Assembly: GCA_036250195.1 (NCBI GenBank)
Contig: JAVHZZ010000015.1
Coordinates: 806,001 to 870,000, forward strand
DNA: 64,000 bases
Source of the DNA: Mixophyes australis
Lineage: Eukaryota; Chordata; Amphibia; Anura; Limnodynastidae
Reading direction: 5' to 3'
The position numbers and the translations under genes are program-made. How positions within the stretch are numbered: the first letter of the stretch is position 1; every line of letters starts with the position of its first letter. The notes under the pieces are model-generated. The model was not told where the DNA came from. It saw only the letters and a list, made by a program, of their open reading frames with translations, and made no database searches. Positions 12,509 to 27,700 of the stretch are shown here, piece after piece.

Positions 12509-15500
12509 TGATTCATGATTAAATGATTCAATTCATGATTCATGATTCGATTCATGATTCATGATTCATGATTCAATGCATTATTCATGATTCAATTTAT
12601 GACTCATGTTTCAATTCATGATTCATGATTTATGATTCAATTTATGATTCAATTCATGATTCATGATTCAATTCATGATTCGAGATTCATGATTCGATTC
12701 ATGATTCGTGTTTCGATTCATAATTCATGATTCAATTCATGATTCATGATTCAATTCATGATTCATGTTTCGATTCATGATTCATGATTCGATTCATGAT
12801 TCATGATTCAATTCATGATTCATGATTCATAATTCATGATTCGATTCATGATTCATGATTCGATTCATGATTCATGATTCATGATTTAATTCATGATTCA
12901 TGATTCATGATTCATGATTCATGATTCAGGATTCAATTCATGATTCATGATTCATAATTCATGATTCGATTCATGATTCATGATTCAATTCATGATTCAT
13001 GATTCGATTCATGATTCATGATTCAATTCATGATTTATGATTTATGATTCAATTTATGATTGAATTCATGATTCATGATTAATGATTAGATTCATGATTA
13101 ATGATTCATGATTCAATTCATGATTTATGATTTATGATTCAATTTATGATTCAATTCATGATACATGATTCAATTCATGATTCATGATTCATGATTCGAT
13201 TCATGATTCATGATTCAATTCATGATTCATGATTCATGATTCAATTCATGATTCATGATTCGATTCATGATTCATGATTCAATTCATGATTCATGATTCA
13301 ATTCATGATTCATGATTCATGATTCAATTCATGATTCATGATTCAAATTATGATTCATGATTCGATTCATGATTCATGATTCGATTCATGATTCATGATT
13401 CGATTCATGATTCATGATTCGATTCATGATTCATGATTCGATTCATGATTCATGATTCAATTCATGATTCATGATTCAATTCATGATTCATGATTCATGA
13501 TTCATGATTCAATTCATGATTCATGATTCAATTCATGATTCATGATGCGATTCATGATTCATGATTCGATTCATGATTCATGATTCAATTCATGATTCAT
13601 GATTTATGATTCAATTCATGATTCAATTCCTGATTCATTTCATGATTCATGATTCTATTCATGATTCATGATTCGATTCATGATTCATGATTCGATTCAT
13701 GATTCATGATTCATAATTCATGATTCGATTCATGATTCATGATTCATGATTCAAGATTCAATTCATGATTCATGATTCAATTCATGATTCATGATTCAAT
13801 TCATAATTCATAATTCATGATTTATGAATCATGATTCGATTCATGATTCATGATTCATGATTCAATTCATGATTCATGATTCGATTCATGATTCATTATT
13901 AGATTCATAATTTATAATTCAAATCATGATTCATGATTCGATTCATGATTCATGATTCAATTCATGATTCATGATTCATTATTTAATTCATGATTCATGA
14001 TTCGATTCATGATTCATGATTCAATTCATGATTCATGATTCATGATTAAATTCATGATTCATGATTCATGATTCATGATTCAATTCATGATTCATGATTC
14101 AATTCATGATTCATGATTTATGATTCAATTCATGATTCAATTCATGATTCATGATTCGATTCATGAATTATGATTCAATTCATGATTCATGATTCATAAT
14201 TCATGATTCGATTCATGATTCTTGATTCGATTCATGATTCATGATTCATGATTTAATTCATGATTCATGATTCATGATTCATGATTCGATTCATAATTCA
14301 TGATTCAATTCATGATTCATGATTCGATTCATGATTCATGATTCGATTCATGATTCATGGTTTATGATTCAATTCATGATTCAATTCATGATTCATTTCA
14401 TGATTCATGATTCGATTCATGATTCATGATTCAATTCATGATTCATGATTTATGATTCAATTCATGATTCATGATTTAATTCTTGATTCATGATTCATGA
14501 TTCAATTCATGATTCATGATTTATGATTCAATTCATGATTCATGATTCATTTCATGATTCATGATTCGATTCATGATTCATGATTCATGATTCGATTCAT
14601 GATTTATGATTCAATTCATGATTCATGATTTATGATTCAATTCATGATTCATGATTCGATTCATGATTCATGATTAGATTCATGATTTATAATTCAAATC
14701 ATGATTCATGATTCAATATTTAATTCATGATTCATGATTCGATTCATGATTCATGATTCAGATCATGATTCATGATTCATTATTTAATTCATGATTCATG
14801 ATTCGATTCATGATTCATGATTCCATTCATGATTCATGATTCATGATTCAATTCATGATTCATGATTCATGATTCAATTCATGATTCATGATTCAATTCA
14901 TGATTCATGTTTCGATTTATGATTCATGATTCATGATTCATGATTCGATTCATGATTCATGATTCAATTCATGATTCATGATTCATGATTCAATTCATGA
15001 TTCATGATTCATGATTCATGATTCAATTCATGATTCATGATTCATTATTCATTATTCAATTCATGATTCAATTCATGATTCATGATTTGATTCATGATTC
15101 ATGATTCAATTCATGTATCATGATTCATGATTCATGATTCAATTCATGATTCATGATTCATGATTCATGATTCAATTCATGATTCATGATTCATGATTTA
15201 ATTCATGATTCATGACTCATGATTCATTATTCAATTCATGATTCATGATTCAATTCACTATTCATGATTCGATTCATGATTCATGATTCATGATTCAAGA
15301 ATCGATTCATGATTTATGATTCATGATTCAATTCATGATTCATCATTCGATTTATGATTCATGATTCAATTCATGATTCATGATTTATGATTCAATTCAT
15401 GATTCAATTCATGATTCATGATTCAATTCATGATTCGAGATTCATGATTCGATTCATGATTCATGATTCATGATTCGATTCATGATTCATGATTCGATTC

Positions 15501-15695
15501 ATGATTCATGATTCATAATTTATGATTCGATTCATGATTCATGATTTATGATTCATGATTCAATTCATGATTCATGATTCAATTCATGATTCATGATTCG
15601 ATTCATGATTCATGATTCATGATTCGATTCATGATTCATGATTCAAGATTCAATTCATGATTCATGATTCGATTCATGATTCATGATTCAATTCA
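12509..15695 (+). repeat. Higher-order repeat A', copy 2 of the 3,367-bp duplication
   Basis: Nearly the same text as the preceding copy, including the shared 90-bp deletion at about 12,710 and shared single-base variants (tgatacatg, gattaatgattag). It lacks the second gtatcatg sub-block present at 11,968 in copy 1, leaving the offset at 3,187 bp by the caagattcaattc word (12457/15644). After about 15,695 the text continues as it does after 8.6 kb (tgatttatgatttatg), so this is the distal end of the tandem pair. Confidence 0.82.
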
Positions 15696-18600
15696 TGATT
15701 TATGATTTATGATTCAATTTATGATTCAATTCATGATTCATGATTCAATTCATGATTCATGATTCGATTCATGATTCAAGATTCAATTCATGATTTATGA
15801 TTCATTATTTAATTCATGATTTATGATTCAATTTATGATTCAATTCATGATTCGATTCATGATTCATGATTCAATTCATGATTTATTATTTATGATTCAA
15901 TTTATGATTCAATTCATGATTCATGATTCAATTCATGATTCATGATTCATGATTCGATTGATAATTCATGATTCAATTCATGATTCATGATTCATGATTC
16001 AATTCATGATTCATGATTCATGATTCATGATTCAATTCATGATTCATGATTCAATTCATGATTCATGATTCGATTCATGATTCATGATTCATGATTCATG
16101 ATTCAATTCATGATTCATGATTCGATTCATGATTCATGATTCAATTCATGATTTATGATTTATGATTCAATTCATGATTCAATTCATGATTCATGATTCA
16201 ATTCATGATTCATGATTCGATTTATGATTCATGATTCATGATTCAATTCATGATTCATGATTCGATTCATGATTCATGATTCAATTCATGATTCATGATT
16301 TATGATTCAATTCATGATTCAATTCATGATTCATTTCATGATTCATGATTCATTTCATGATTCATGATTCGATTCATGATTCATGATTCATGATTCATGA
16401 TTCGATTCATGATTCATGATTCATGATTCATGATTCAATTCATGATTCATGATTCATGATTTGATTCATGATTCATGATTTATGATTGAATTCATGATTC
16501 ATGATTCGATTCATGATTCATAATTCATGATTCATGATTCATGATTTAATTCATGATTTATGATTTATGATTCAATTTATGATTCAATTCATGATTCATG
16601 ATTCAATTCATGATTCATGATTCATGATTTGATTCATGATTCATGATTCAATTCATGATTCATGATTCATGATTCAATTCATGATTCATGATTCATGATT
16701 CATGATTCAATTCATGATTCATGATTCATTATTTAATTCATGATTCATGATTCGATTCATGATTCATGATTCAATTCATGATTCATGATTCATGATTCAA
16801 TTCATGATTCATGATTCATGATTCAATTCATGATTCATGATTCAATTCATGATTCATGATTTATGATTCAATTCATGATTTAATTCATGATTCATGATTC
16901 GATTCATGATTCATGATTCATGATTCAATTCATGATTCATGATTCATGATTCATGATTCAATTCATGATTCATGATTCAATTCATGATTCATGATTTATG
17001 ATTCAATTCATGATTCATGATTCGATTCATGAATTATGATTCAATTCATGATTCATGATTCATAATTCATGATTCGATTCATGATTCTTGATTCGATTCA
17101 TGATTCATGATTCATGATTTAATTCATGATTCATGATTCATGATTCATGATTCGATTCATGATTCATGATTCAATTCATGATTCATGATTCAATTCATGA
17201 TTCATGATTCGATTCATGATTCATGGTTTATGATTCAATTCATGATTCAATTCATGATTCATTTCATGATTCATGATTCGATTCATGATTCATGATTCAA
17301 TACATGATTCATGATTTATGATTCAATTCATGATTCATGATTTTATTCTTGATTCATGATTCATGATTTAATTCATGATTCATGATTCATGATCCATAAT
17401 TCAATTCATGATTCATGATTCAATTCATGATTCATGATTCGATTCATGATTCATGATTCGATTCATGATTCATGATTCAATTCATGATTCATGATTTATG
17501 ATTCAATACATGATTCAATTCATGATTCATTTCATGATTCATGATTCGATTCATGATTCATGATTCATGATTCGATTCATGATTCATGATTCGATTCATG
17601 ATTCATGATTCATAATTCATGATTCAATTCATGATTCATGATTCAATTCATGATTCATGATTCGATTCATGATTCATAATTCATGATTTATGATTCATGA
17701 TTCGATTCATGATTCATGATTCAATTCATGATTCATGATTCGATTCATGATTCATGATTAGATTCATGATTTATAATTGAAATCATGATTCATGATTCAA
17801 TATTTAATTCATGATTCATGATTCGATTCATGATTCATGATTCAATTCATGATTCATGATTCATTATTTAATTCATGATTCATGATTCGATTCATGATTC
17901 ATGATTCCATTCATGATTCATGATTCATGATTCAATTCATGATTCATGATTCATGATTCAATTCATGATTCATGATTCAATTCATGATTCGATTCATGAT
18001 TCATGATTCATGATTCATGATTCGATTCATGATTCATGATTCAATTCATGATTCATGATTCATGATTCAATTCATGATTCATGATTCATGATTCATGATT
18101 CAATTCATGATTCATGATTCATTATTCATGATTCAATTCATGATTCAATTCATGATTCATGATTTGATTCATGATTCATGATTCAATTCATGTATCATGA
18201 TTCATGATTCATGATTCAATTCATGATTCATGATTCATGATTCATGATTCATGATTCAATTCATGATTCATGATTCATGATTCAATTCATGATTCATGAT
18301 TCATGATTCATGATTCAATTCATGATTCAATTCATGATTCATGATTTGATTCATGATTCATGATTCAATTCATGATTCATGATTCATGATTTAATTCATG
18401 ATTCATGACTCATGATTCATTATTCAATTCATGATTCATGATTCAATTCATGATTCATGATTCGATTCATGATTCATGATTCATGATTCAAGATTCGATT
18501 CATGATTTATGATTCATGATTCAATTCATGATTCATCATTCGATTTATGATTCATGATTCAATTCATGATTCATGATTTATGATTCAATTCATGATTCAA

Positions 18601-21600
18601 TTCATGATTCATGATTCAATTCATGATTCGAGATTCATGATTCGATTCATGATTCATGATTCATGATTCGATTCATGATTCATGATTCGATTCATGATTC
18701 ATGATTCATAATTTATGATTCGATTCATGATTCATGATTTATGATTCATGATTCAATTCATGATTCATGATTCAATTCATGATTCATGATTCGATTCATG
18801 ATTCATGATTCATGATTCGATTCATGATTCATGATTCAAGATTCAATTCATGATTCATGATTCGATTCATGATTCATGATTCAATTCATGATTTATGATT
18901 TATGATTCGATTCATGATTCATGATTCAATTCATGATTTATGATTTATGATTCAATTTATGATTCAATTCATGATTCATGATTCAATTCATGATTCATGA
19001 TTCGATTCATGATTCAAGATTCAATTCATGATTTATGATTCATTATTTAATTCATGATTTATGATTCAATTTATGATTCAATTCATGATTCATGATTCAT
19101 GATTCGATTCATGATTCAAGATTCAATTCATGATTTATGATTCATTATTTTATTCATGATTTATGATTCAATTTATGATTCAATTCATGATTCATGATTC
19201 ATGATTCGATTCATGATTCATGATTCAATTCATGATTTATTATTTATGATTCAATTCATGATTCATGATTCATGATTCAATTCATGATTCATGATTCATG
19301 ATTTAATTCATGATTCATGATTCATGATTCGATTCATGATTCATGATTATATACATGATTTATGATTCGATTCATGATTCATGATTCATAATTCATGATT
19401 CGATTCATGATTTATGATTCATGATTCAATTCATGATTCATGATTCAATTCATGATTCATGATTGGATTCATGATTCATGATTCAATTCATGATTCATGA
19501 TTAAATGATTCAATTCATGATTCATGATTCGATTCATGATTCATGATTCATGATTCAATGCATTATTCATGATTCAATTTATGACTCATGTTTCAATTCA
19601 TGATTCATGATTTATGATTCAATTTATGATTCAATTCATGATTCATGATTCAATTCATGATTCGAGATTCATGATTCGATTCATGATTCATGATTCATTA
19701 TTCGATTCATGATTAGATTCATGATTCATGATTAATGATTTATGATTCGTTTCATGATTCATGATTCATTTCATGATTCGTGTTTCGATTCATAATTCAT
19801 GATTCAATTCATGATTCATGATTCAATTCATGATTCATGTTTCGATTCATGATTCATGATTAGATTCATGATTCATGATTCAATTCATGATTCATGATTC
19901 ATAATTCATGATTCGATTCATGATTCATGATTCAATTCATGATTCATGATTCGATTCATGATTCATGATTCAATTCATGATTTATGATTTATGATTCAAT
20001 TTATGATTGAATTCATGATTCATGATTCATGATTAGATTCATGATTCATGATTCATGATTCAATTCATGATTTATGATTTATGATTCAATTTATGATTCA
20101 ATTCATGATACATGATTCAATTCATGATTCATGATTCATGATTCGATTCATGATTCAATTCATGATTCATGATTCATGATTCAATTCATGATTCATGATT
20201 CGATTCATGATTCATGATTCAATTCATGATTCATGATTCAATTCATGATTCATGATTCATGATTCAATTCATGATTCATGATTCAAATTATGATTCATGA
20301 TTCGATTCATGATTCATGATTCGATTCATGATTCATGATTCGATTCATGATTCATGATTCGATTCATGATTCATGATTCGATTCATGATTCATGATTCAA
20401 TTCATGATTCATGATTCAATTCATGATTCATGATTCATGATTCATGATTCAATTCATGATTCATGATTCAATTCATGATTCATGATGCGATTCATGATTC
20501 ATGATTCGATTCATGATTCATGATTCAATTCATGATTCATGATTTATGATTCAATTCATGATTCAATTCCTGATTCATTTCATGATTCATGATTCTATTC
20601 ATGATTCATGATTCGATTCATGATTCATGATTCGATTCATGATTCATGATTCATAATTCATGATTCGATTCATGATTCATGATTCATGATTCAAGATTCA
20701 ATTCATGATTCATGATTCAATTCATGATTCATGATTCGATTCATGATTCATAATTCATGATTTATGAATCATGATTCGATTCATGATTCATGATTCATGA
20801 TTCAATTCATGATTCATGATTCGATTCATGATTCATGATTAGATTCATAATTTATAATTCAAATCATGATTCATGATTCAATTCATGATTCATGATTCAA
20901 TTCATGATTCATGATTCATTATTTAATTCATGATTCATGATTCAATTCATGATTCATGATTCAATTCATGATTCATGATTCATGATTCATGATTCAATTC
21001 ATGATTCATGATTCAATTCATGATTCATGATTTATGATTCAATTCATGATTCAATTCATGATTCATGATTCGATTCATGAATTATGATTCAATTCATGAT
21101 TCATGATTCATAATTCATGATTCGATTCATGATTCTTGATTCGATTCATGATTCATGATTCATGATTTAATTCATGATTCATGATTCATGATTCATGATT
21201 CGATTCATGATTCATGATTCAATTCATGATTCATGATTCGATTCATGATTCATGATTCGATTCATGATTCATGGTTTATGATTCAATTCATGATTCAATT
21301 CATGATTCATTTCATGATTCATGATTCGATTCATGATTCATGATTCAATTCATGATTCATGATTTATGATTCAATTCATGATTCATGATTTAATTCTTGA
21401 TTCATGATTCATGATTCAATTCATGATTCATGATTTATGATTCAATTCATGATTCATGATTCATTTCATGATTCATGATTCGATTCATGATTCATGATTC
21501 ATGATTCGATTCGTGATTCATGATTCGATTCATGATTCATGATTCAATTCATGATTCATGATTCGATTCATGATTCATGATTCAGATCATGATTCATGAT

Positions 21601-23324
21601 TCATTATTTAATTCATGATTCATGATTCGATTCATGATTCATGATTCCATTCATGATTCATGATTCAATTCATGATTCATGATTCATGATTCAATTCATG
21701 ATTCATGATTCAATTCATGATTCATGATTCGATTTATGATTCATGATTCATGATTAATGATTCGATTCATGATTCATGATTCAATTCATGATTCATGATT
21801 CATGATTCAATTCATGATTCATGATTCATGATTCAATTCATGATTCATGATTCATTTTTCATGATTCAATTCATGATTCAATTCATGATTCATGATTTGA
21901 TTCATGATTCATGATTCAAATTATGTATCATGATTCATGATTCATGATTCAATTCATGATTCATGATTCATGATTCATGATTCATGATTCAATTCATGAT
22001 TCATGATTCAATTCATGATTCATGATTCATGATTCATGATTCAAGTCATGATTCAATTCATGATTCATGATTTGATTCATGATTCATGATTCAATTCATG
22101 TATCATGATTCATGATTCAATTCATGATTCATGATTCATGATTTAATTCATGATTCATGACTCATGATTCATTATTCAATTCATGATTCATGATTCAATT
22201 CATGATTCATGATTCGATTCATGATTCATGATTCATGATTCAAGAATCGATTCATGATTTATGATTCATGATTCAATTCATGATTCATCATTCGATTTAT
22301 GATTCATGATTCAATTCATGATTCATGATTTATGATTCAATTCATGATTCAATTCATGATTCATGATTCAATTCATGATTCGAGATTCATGATTTGATTC
22401 ATGATTCATGATTCATGATTCGATTCATGATTCATGATTCGATTCATGATTCATGATTCATAATTTATGATTCGATTCATGATTCATGATTTATGATTCA
22501 TGATTCAATTCATGATTCATGATTCAATTCATGATTCATGATTCGATTCATGATTCATGATTCATGATTCGATTCATGATTCATGATTCAAGATTCAATT
22601 CATGATTCATGATTCGATTCATGATTCATGATTCAATTCATGATTTATGATTTATGATTCAATTTATGATTCAATTCATGATTCATGATTCAATTCATGA
22701 TTCATGATTCGATTCATGATTCAAGATTCAATTCATGATTTATGATTCATTATTTAATTCATGATTTATGATTCAATTTATGATTCAATTCATGATTCAT
22801 GATTCATGATTCGATTCATGATTCATGATTCAATTCATGATTTATTATTTATGATTCAATTTATGATTTAATTCATGATTCATGATTCAATTCATGATTC
22901 ATGATTCATGATTCGATTGATAATTCATGATTCAATTCATGATTCATGATTCATGATTCAATTCATGATTCATGATTCATGATTCATGATTCAATTCATG
23001 ATTCATGATTCAATTCATGATTCATGATTCGATTCATGATTCATGATTCATGATTCAATTCATGATTCATGATTCGATTCATGATTCATGATTCAATTCA
23101 TGATTCATGATTTATGATTCAATTCATGATTCAATTCATGATTCATGATTCAATTTATGATTCATGATTCGATTTATGATTCATGATTCATGATTCATGA
23201 TTCAATTCATGATTCATGATTCGATTCATGATTCATGATTCAATTCATGATTTATGATTCAATTCATGATTCAATTCATGATTCATGATTCATGATTTGA
23301 TTCATGATTCATGATTTATGATTG
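15696..23324 (+). repeat. Mixed higher-order block between the A' and B families
   Basis: This 7.6 kb contains recognisable pieces of the same unit in the usual order, but with many joins. Part matches copy A2 at a 10,216-bp offset (17.2-18.0 kb). Another part, from caaattatg at 20,284, matches 13,344 onward at 6,940 bp (gatgcg 13547/20487, tttatgaatc 13826/20766), drifting to 6,914 bp by ggtttatg (14360/21274). Private variants include ttataattgaaatc at 17,770, attcgtgattcatg at 21,510 and aaattatgtatc at 21,919. Nothing other than satellite words is present. Confidence 0.75.
19015..19219 (+). repeat. 102-bp local tandem duplication
   Basis: The word caagattcaattcatg followed by a cattattt variant begins at 19,015 and again at 19,117, 102 bp apart. 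The two copies differ by one visible change, cattatttaattc against cattattttattc. Equivalent places in related units (for example near 15,779 and 22,734) carry a single copy, so this is a private event. Confidence 0.82.
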
Positions 23325-24053
23325 AATTCATGATTCATGATTCATGATTCATGATTCGATTCATGATTCATGATTCATGATTCATGATTCAATTCATGAT
23401 TCATGATTCATGATTTGATTCATGATTCATGATTTATGATTGAATTCATGATTCATGATACGATTCATGATTCATAATTCATGATTCATGATTCATGATT
23501 AAATTCATGATTTATGATTTATGATTTAATTTATGATTCAATTCATGATTCATGATTCAATTCATGATTCATGATTCATGATTTGATTCATGATTCATGA
23601 TTCAATTCATGATTCATGATTCATGATTCAATTAATGATTCATGATTCATGATTCAATTCATGATTCATGATTTTATTCATGATTCATGATTCATGATTC
23701 ATGATTCATGATTTTATTCATGATTCATGATTCATGATTCATGATTCAATTCATGATTCATGATTTATGATTCAATTCATGATTCAATTGATGATTCATG
23801 ATTCAATTCATGATTCATGATTCGATTCATGATTAATGATTTATGATTCGTTTAATGATTCATGATTCATTTTATGATTCGTGTTTCGATTCATAATTCA
23901 TGATTCAATTCATGATTCATGATTCAATTCATGATTCATGTTTCGATTCATGATTCGATTCATGATTCATGATTCAATTCATGATTCATGATTCAAAATT
24001 CATAAATCGATTCACGATTCATGATTCGATTCATGATTCATGATTCATGATTT
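23325..24053 (+). repeat. 729-bp tandem duplication, first copy
   Basis: Landmarks gatttgattc (23412/24141), gatacgattcatg (c at 23461/24190), caaaattcataaatcg (23994/24723) and cgattcacg (24008/24737) are all exactly 729 bp apart. Upstream of about 23,325 the alignment breaks (attgaattc against atttaattc). The copy contains the paired ttttattcatg words and the gattcgtttaatg and tttcgattcataattc landmarks that characterise the following 4-kb repeat family. Confidence 0.92.
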
Positions 24054-24782
24054 AATTCATGATTCATGATTCATGATTCATGATTCGATTCATGATTCAT
24101 GATTCATGATTCATGATTCAATTCATGATTCATGATTCATGATTTGATTCATGATTCATGATTTATGATTGAATTCATGATTCATGATACGATTCATGAT
24201 TCATAATTCATGATTCATGATTCATGATTAAATTCATGATTTATGATTTATGATTTAATTTATGATTCAATTCATGATTCATGATTCAATTCATGATTCA
24301 TGATTCATGATTTGATTCATGATTCATGATTCAATTCATGATTCATGATTCATGATTCAATTAATGATTCATGATTCATGATTCAATTCATGATTCATGA
24401 TTTTATTCATGATTCATGATTCATGATTCATGATTCATGATTTTATTCATGATTCATGATTCATGATTCATGATTCAATTCATGATTCATGATTTATGAT
24501 TCAATTCATGATTCAATTGATGATTCATGATTCAATTCATGATTCATGATTCGATTCATGATTAATGATTTATGATTCGTTTAATGATTCATGATTCATT
24601 TTATGATTCGTGTTTCGATTCATAATACATGATTCAATTCATGATTCATGATTCAATTCATGATTCATGTTTCGATTCATGATTCGATTCATGATTCATG
24701 ATTCAATTCATGATTCATGATTCAAAATTCATAAATCGATTCACGATTCATGATTCGATTCATGATTCATGATTCATGATTT
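24054..24782 (+). repeat. 729-bp tandem duplication, second copy
   Basis: Repeats 23,325-24,053 almost perfectly. The one change I noticed is cataatacatg at about 24,623 against cataattcatg at 23,894. Similarity continues for about 50 bp past the formal end, as expected if the exchange point lies within shared words. The near identity and unchanged spacing mark this as one of the younger events in the window. Confidence 0.92.
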
Positions 24783-27700
24783 AATTCATGATTCATGATT
24801 CATGATTCATGATTCGATTCATGATTCATGATTCAATTCATGATTCATGATTCATAATTCATGATTCGATTCATGAGTCATGATTCGATTCATGATTAAT
24901 GATTCATGATTTTATTCATGATTCATGATTCATGATTCAATTCATAATTCATGATTCAATTCATGATTTATGATTTATGATTCAATTTATGATTCAATTC
25001 ATGATTCATGATTCATGATTAGATTCATGATTCATGATTCGATTCATGATTCATGATTCAATTCATGATTTATGATTTATGATTCAATTTCTGATTCAAT
25101 TCATGATTCATGATTCATGATTCAATTCATGATTCATGATTCATGATTTAATTCATGATTCATGATTCGATTCATGATTCATGATTATATACATGATTTA
25201 TGATTCGATTCATGATTCATGATTCATAATTCATGATTCGATTCATGATTTATGATTCATGATTCAATTCATGATTCATGATTCAATTCATGATTCATGA
25301 TTGGATTCATGATTCAATTCATGATTCATGATTAAATGATTCAATTCATGTTTCATGATTCAATTTATGATTCATGATTCAATTCATGATTCATGATTTA
25401 TGATTCCATTTATGATTCAATTCATGATTAATGATTCAATTCATGATTCGAGATTCATGATTCGATTCATGATTCATGATTCATTATTCGATTCATGATT
25501 AGATTCATGATTCATGATTAATGATTTATGATTCGTTTCATGATTCATGATTCATTTCATGATTCGTGTTTCGATTCATAATTCATGATTCAATTCATGA
25601 TTCATGATTCAATTCATGATTCATGTTTCGATTCATGATTCATGATTCGATTCATGATTCATGATTCAATTCATGATTCATGATTCATAATTCATGATTC
25701 GATTCATGATTCATGATTCGATTCATGATTCATGATTCATGATTTAATTCATGATTCATGATTCATGATTCATGATTCATGATTCATGATTCAATTCATG
25801 ATTCATGATTCATAATTCATGATTCGATTCATGATTCATGATTCAATTCATGATTCATGATTCGATTAATGATTCATGATTCAATTCATGATTTATGATT
25901 TATGATTCAATTTATGATTGAATTCATGATTCATGATTCATGATTAGATTCATGATTCATGATTCGATTCATGATTCATGATTCAATTCATGATTTATGA
26001 TTTATGATTCAATTTATGATTCAATTCATGATACATGATTCAATTCATGATTCATGATTCATAATTCGATTCATGATTCATGATTCAATTCATGATTCAT
26101 GATTCATGATTCAATTCATGATTCATGATTCGATTCATGATTCATGATTCAATTCATGATTCATGATTCATGATTCAATTCATGATTCATGATTCATGAT
26201 TCAATTCATGATTCATGATTCAAATTATGATTCATGATTCGATTCATGATTCATGATTCGATTCATGATTCATGATTCGATTCATGATTCATGATTCGAT
26301 TCATGATTCATGATTCGATTCATGATTCATGATTCAATTCATGATTCATGATTCATGATTCATGATTCTATTCATGATTCATGATTCGATTCATGATTCA
26401 TGATTCGATTCATGATTCATGATTCATAATTCATGATTCGATTCATGATTCATGATTCATGATTCAAGATTCAATTCATGATTCATGATTCAATTCATGA
26501 TTCATGATTCGATTCATGATTCATAATTCATGATTTTTGAATCATGATTCGATTCATGATTCATGATTTATGATTCAATTCATGATTCATGATTCATAAT
26601 TCATGATTCGATTCATGATTCATGATTCATGATTCAAGATTCAATTCATGATTCATGATTCAATTCATGATTCATGATTCATGATTCAATTCATGATTCA
26701 TGATTCAATTCATGATTCATGATTTATGATTCAATTCATGATTCAATTCATGATTCATGATTCGATTCATGAATTATGATTCAATTCATGATTCATGATT
26801 CATAATTCATGATTCGATTCATGATTCTTGATTCGATTCATGATTCATGATTCATGATTTAATTCAGGATTCATGATTCATGATTCATGATTCGATTCAT
26901 GATTCATGATTCAATTCATGATTCATGATTCAATTCATGATTCATGATTCGATTCATGATTCATGATTCGATTCATGATTCATGGTTTATGATTCAATTC
27001 ATGATTCAATTCATGATTCATTTCATGATTCATGATTCGATTCATGATTCATGATTCAATTCATGATTCATGATTTATGATACAATTCATGATTCATGAT
27101 TCGATTCATGAATTATGATTCAATTCATGATTCATGATTCATAATTCATGATTCGATTCATGATTCTTGATTCGATTCATGATTCATGATTCATGATTTA
27201 ATTCATGATTCATGATTCATGATTCATGATTCGATTCATGATTCATGATTCAATTCATGATTCATGATTCGATTCATGATTCATGATTCGATTCATGATT
27301 CATGGTTTATGATTCAATTCATGATTCAATTCATGATTCATTTCATGATTCATGATTCGATTCATGATTCATGATTCAATTCATGATTCATGATTTATGA
27401 TACAATTCATGATTCATGATTCGATTCATGAATTATGATTCAATTCATGATTCATGATTCATAATTCATGATTCGATTCATGATTCATGATTCAATTCAT
27501 GATTCATGATTCATGATCCATGATTCAATTCATGATTCATGATTCAATTCATGATTCATGATTCGATTCATGATTCATGATTCGATTCATGATTCATGAT
27601 TCAATTCATGATTCATGATTTATGATTCAATTCATGATTCAATTCATGATTCATTTCATGATTCATGGTTCGATTCATGATTCATGATTCATGATTCGAT

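Noticed and set aside
25185..25195. TATA box at ttatatacatg and its copies
   Set aside because: It is one variant word of an AT-rich satellite and no transcription unit follows; the match carries no weight.
26771..27430. Nucleosome-multiple spacing of local duplications (320, 322, 360, 729 bp)
   Set aside because: Other events of the same kind are 102, 223 and 737 bp, and the sample is too small to claim nucleosome phasing.
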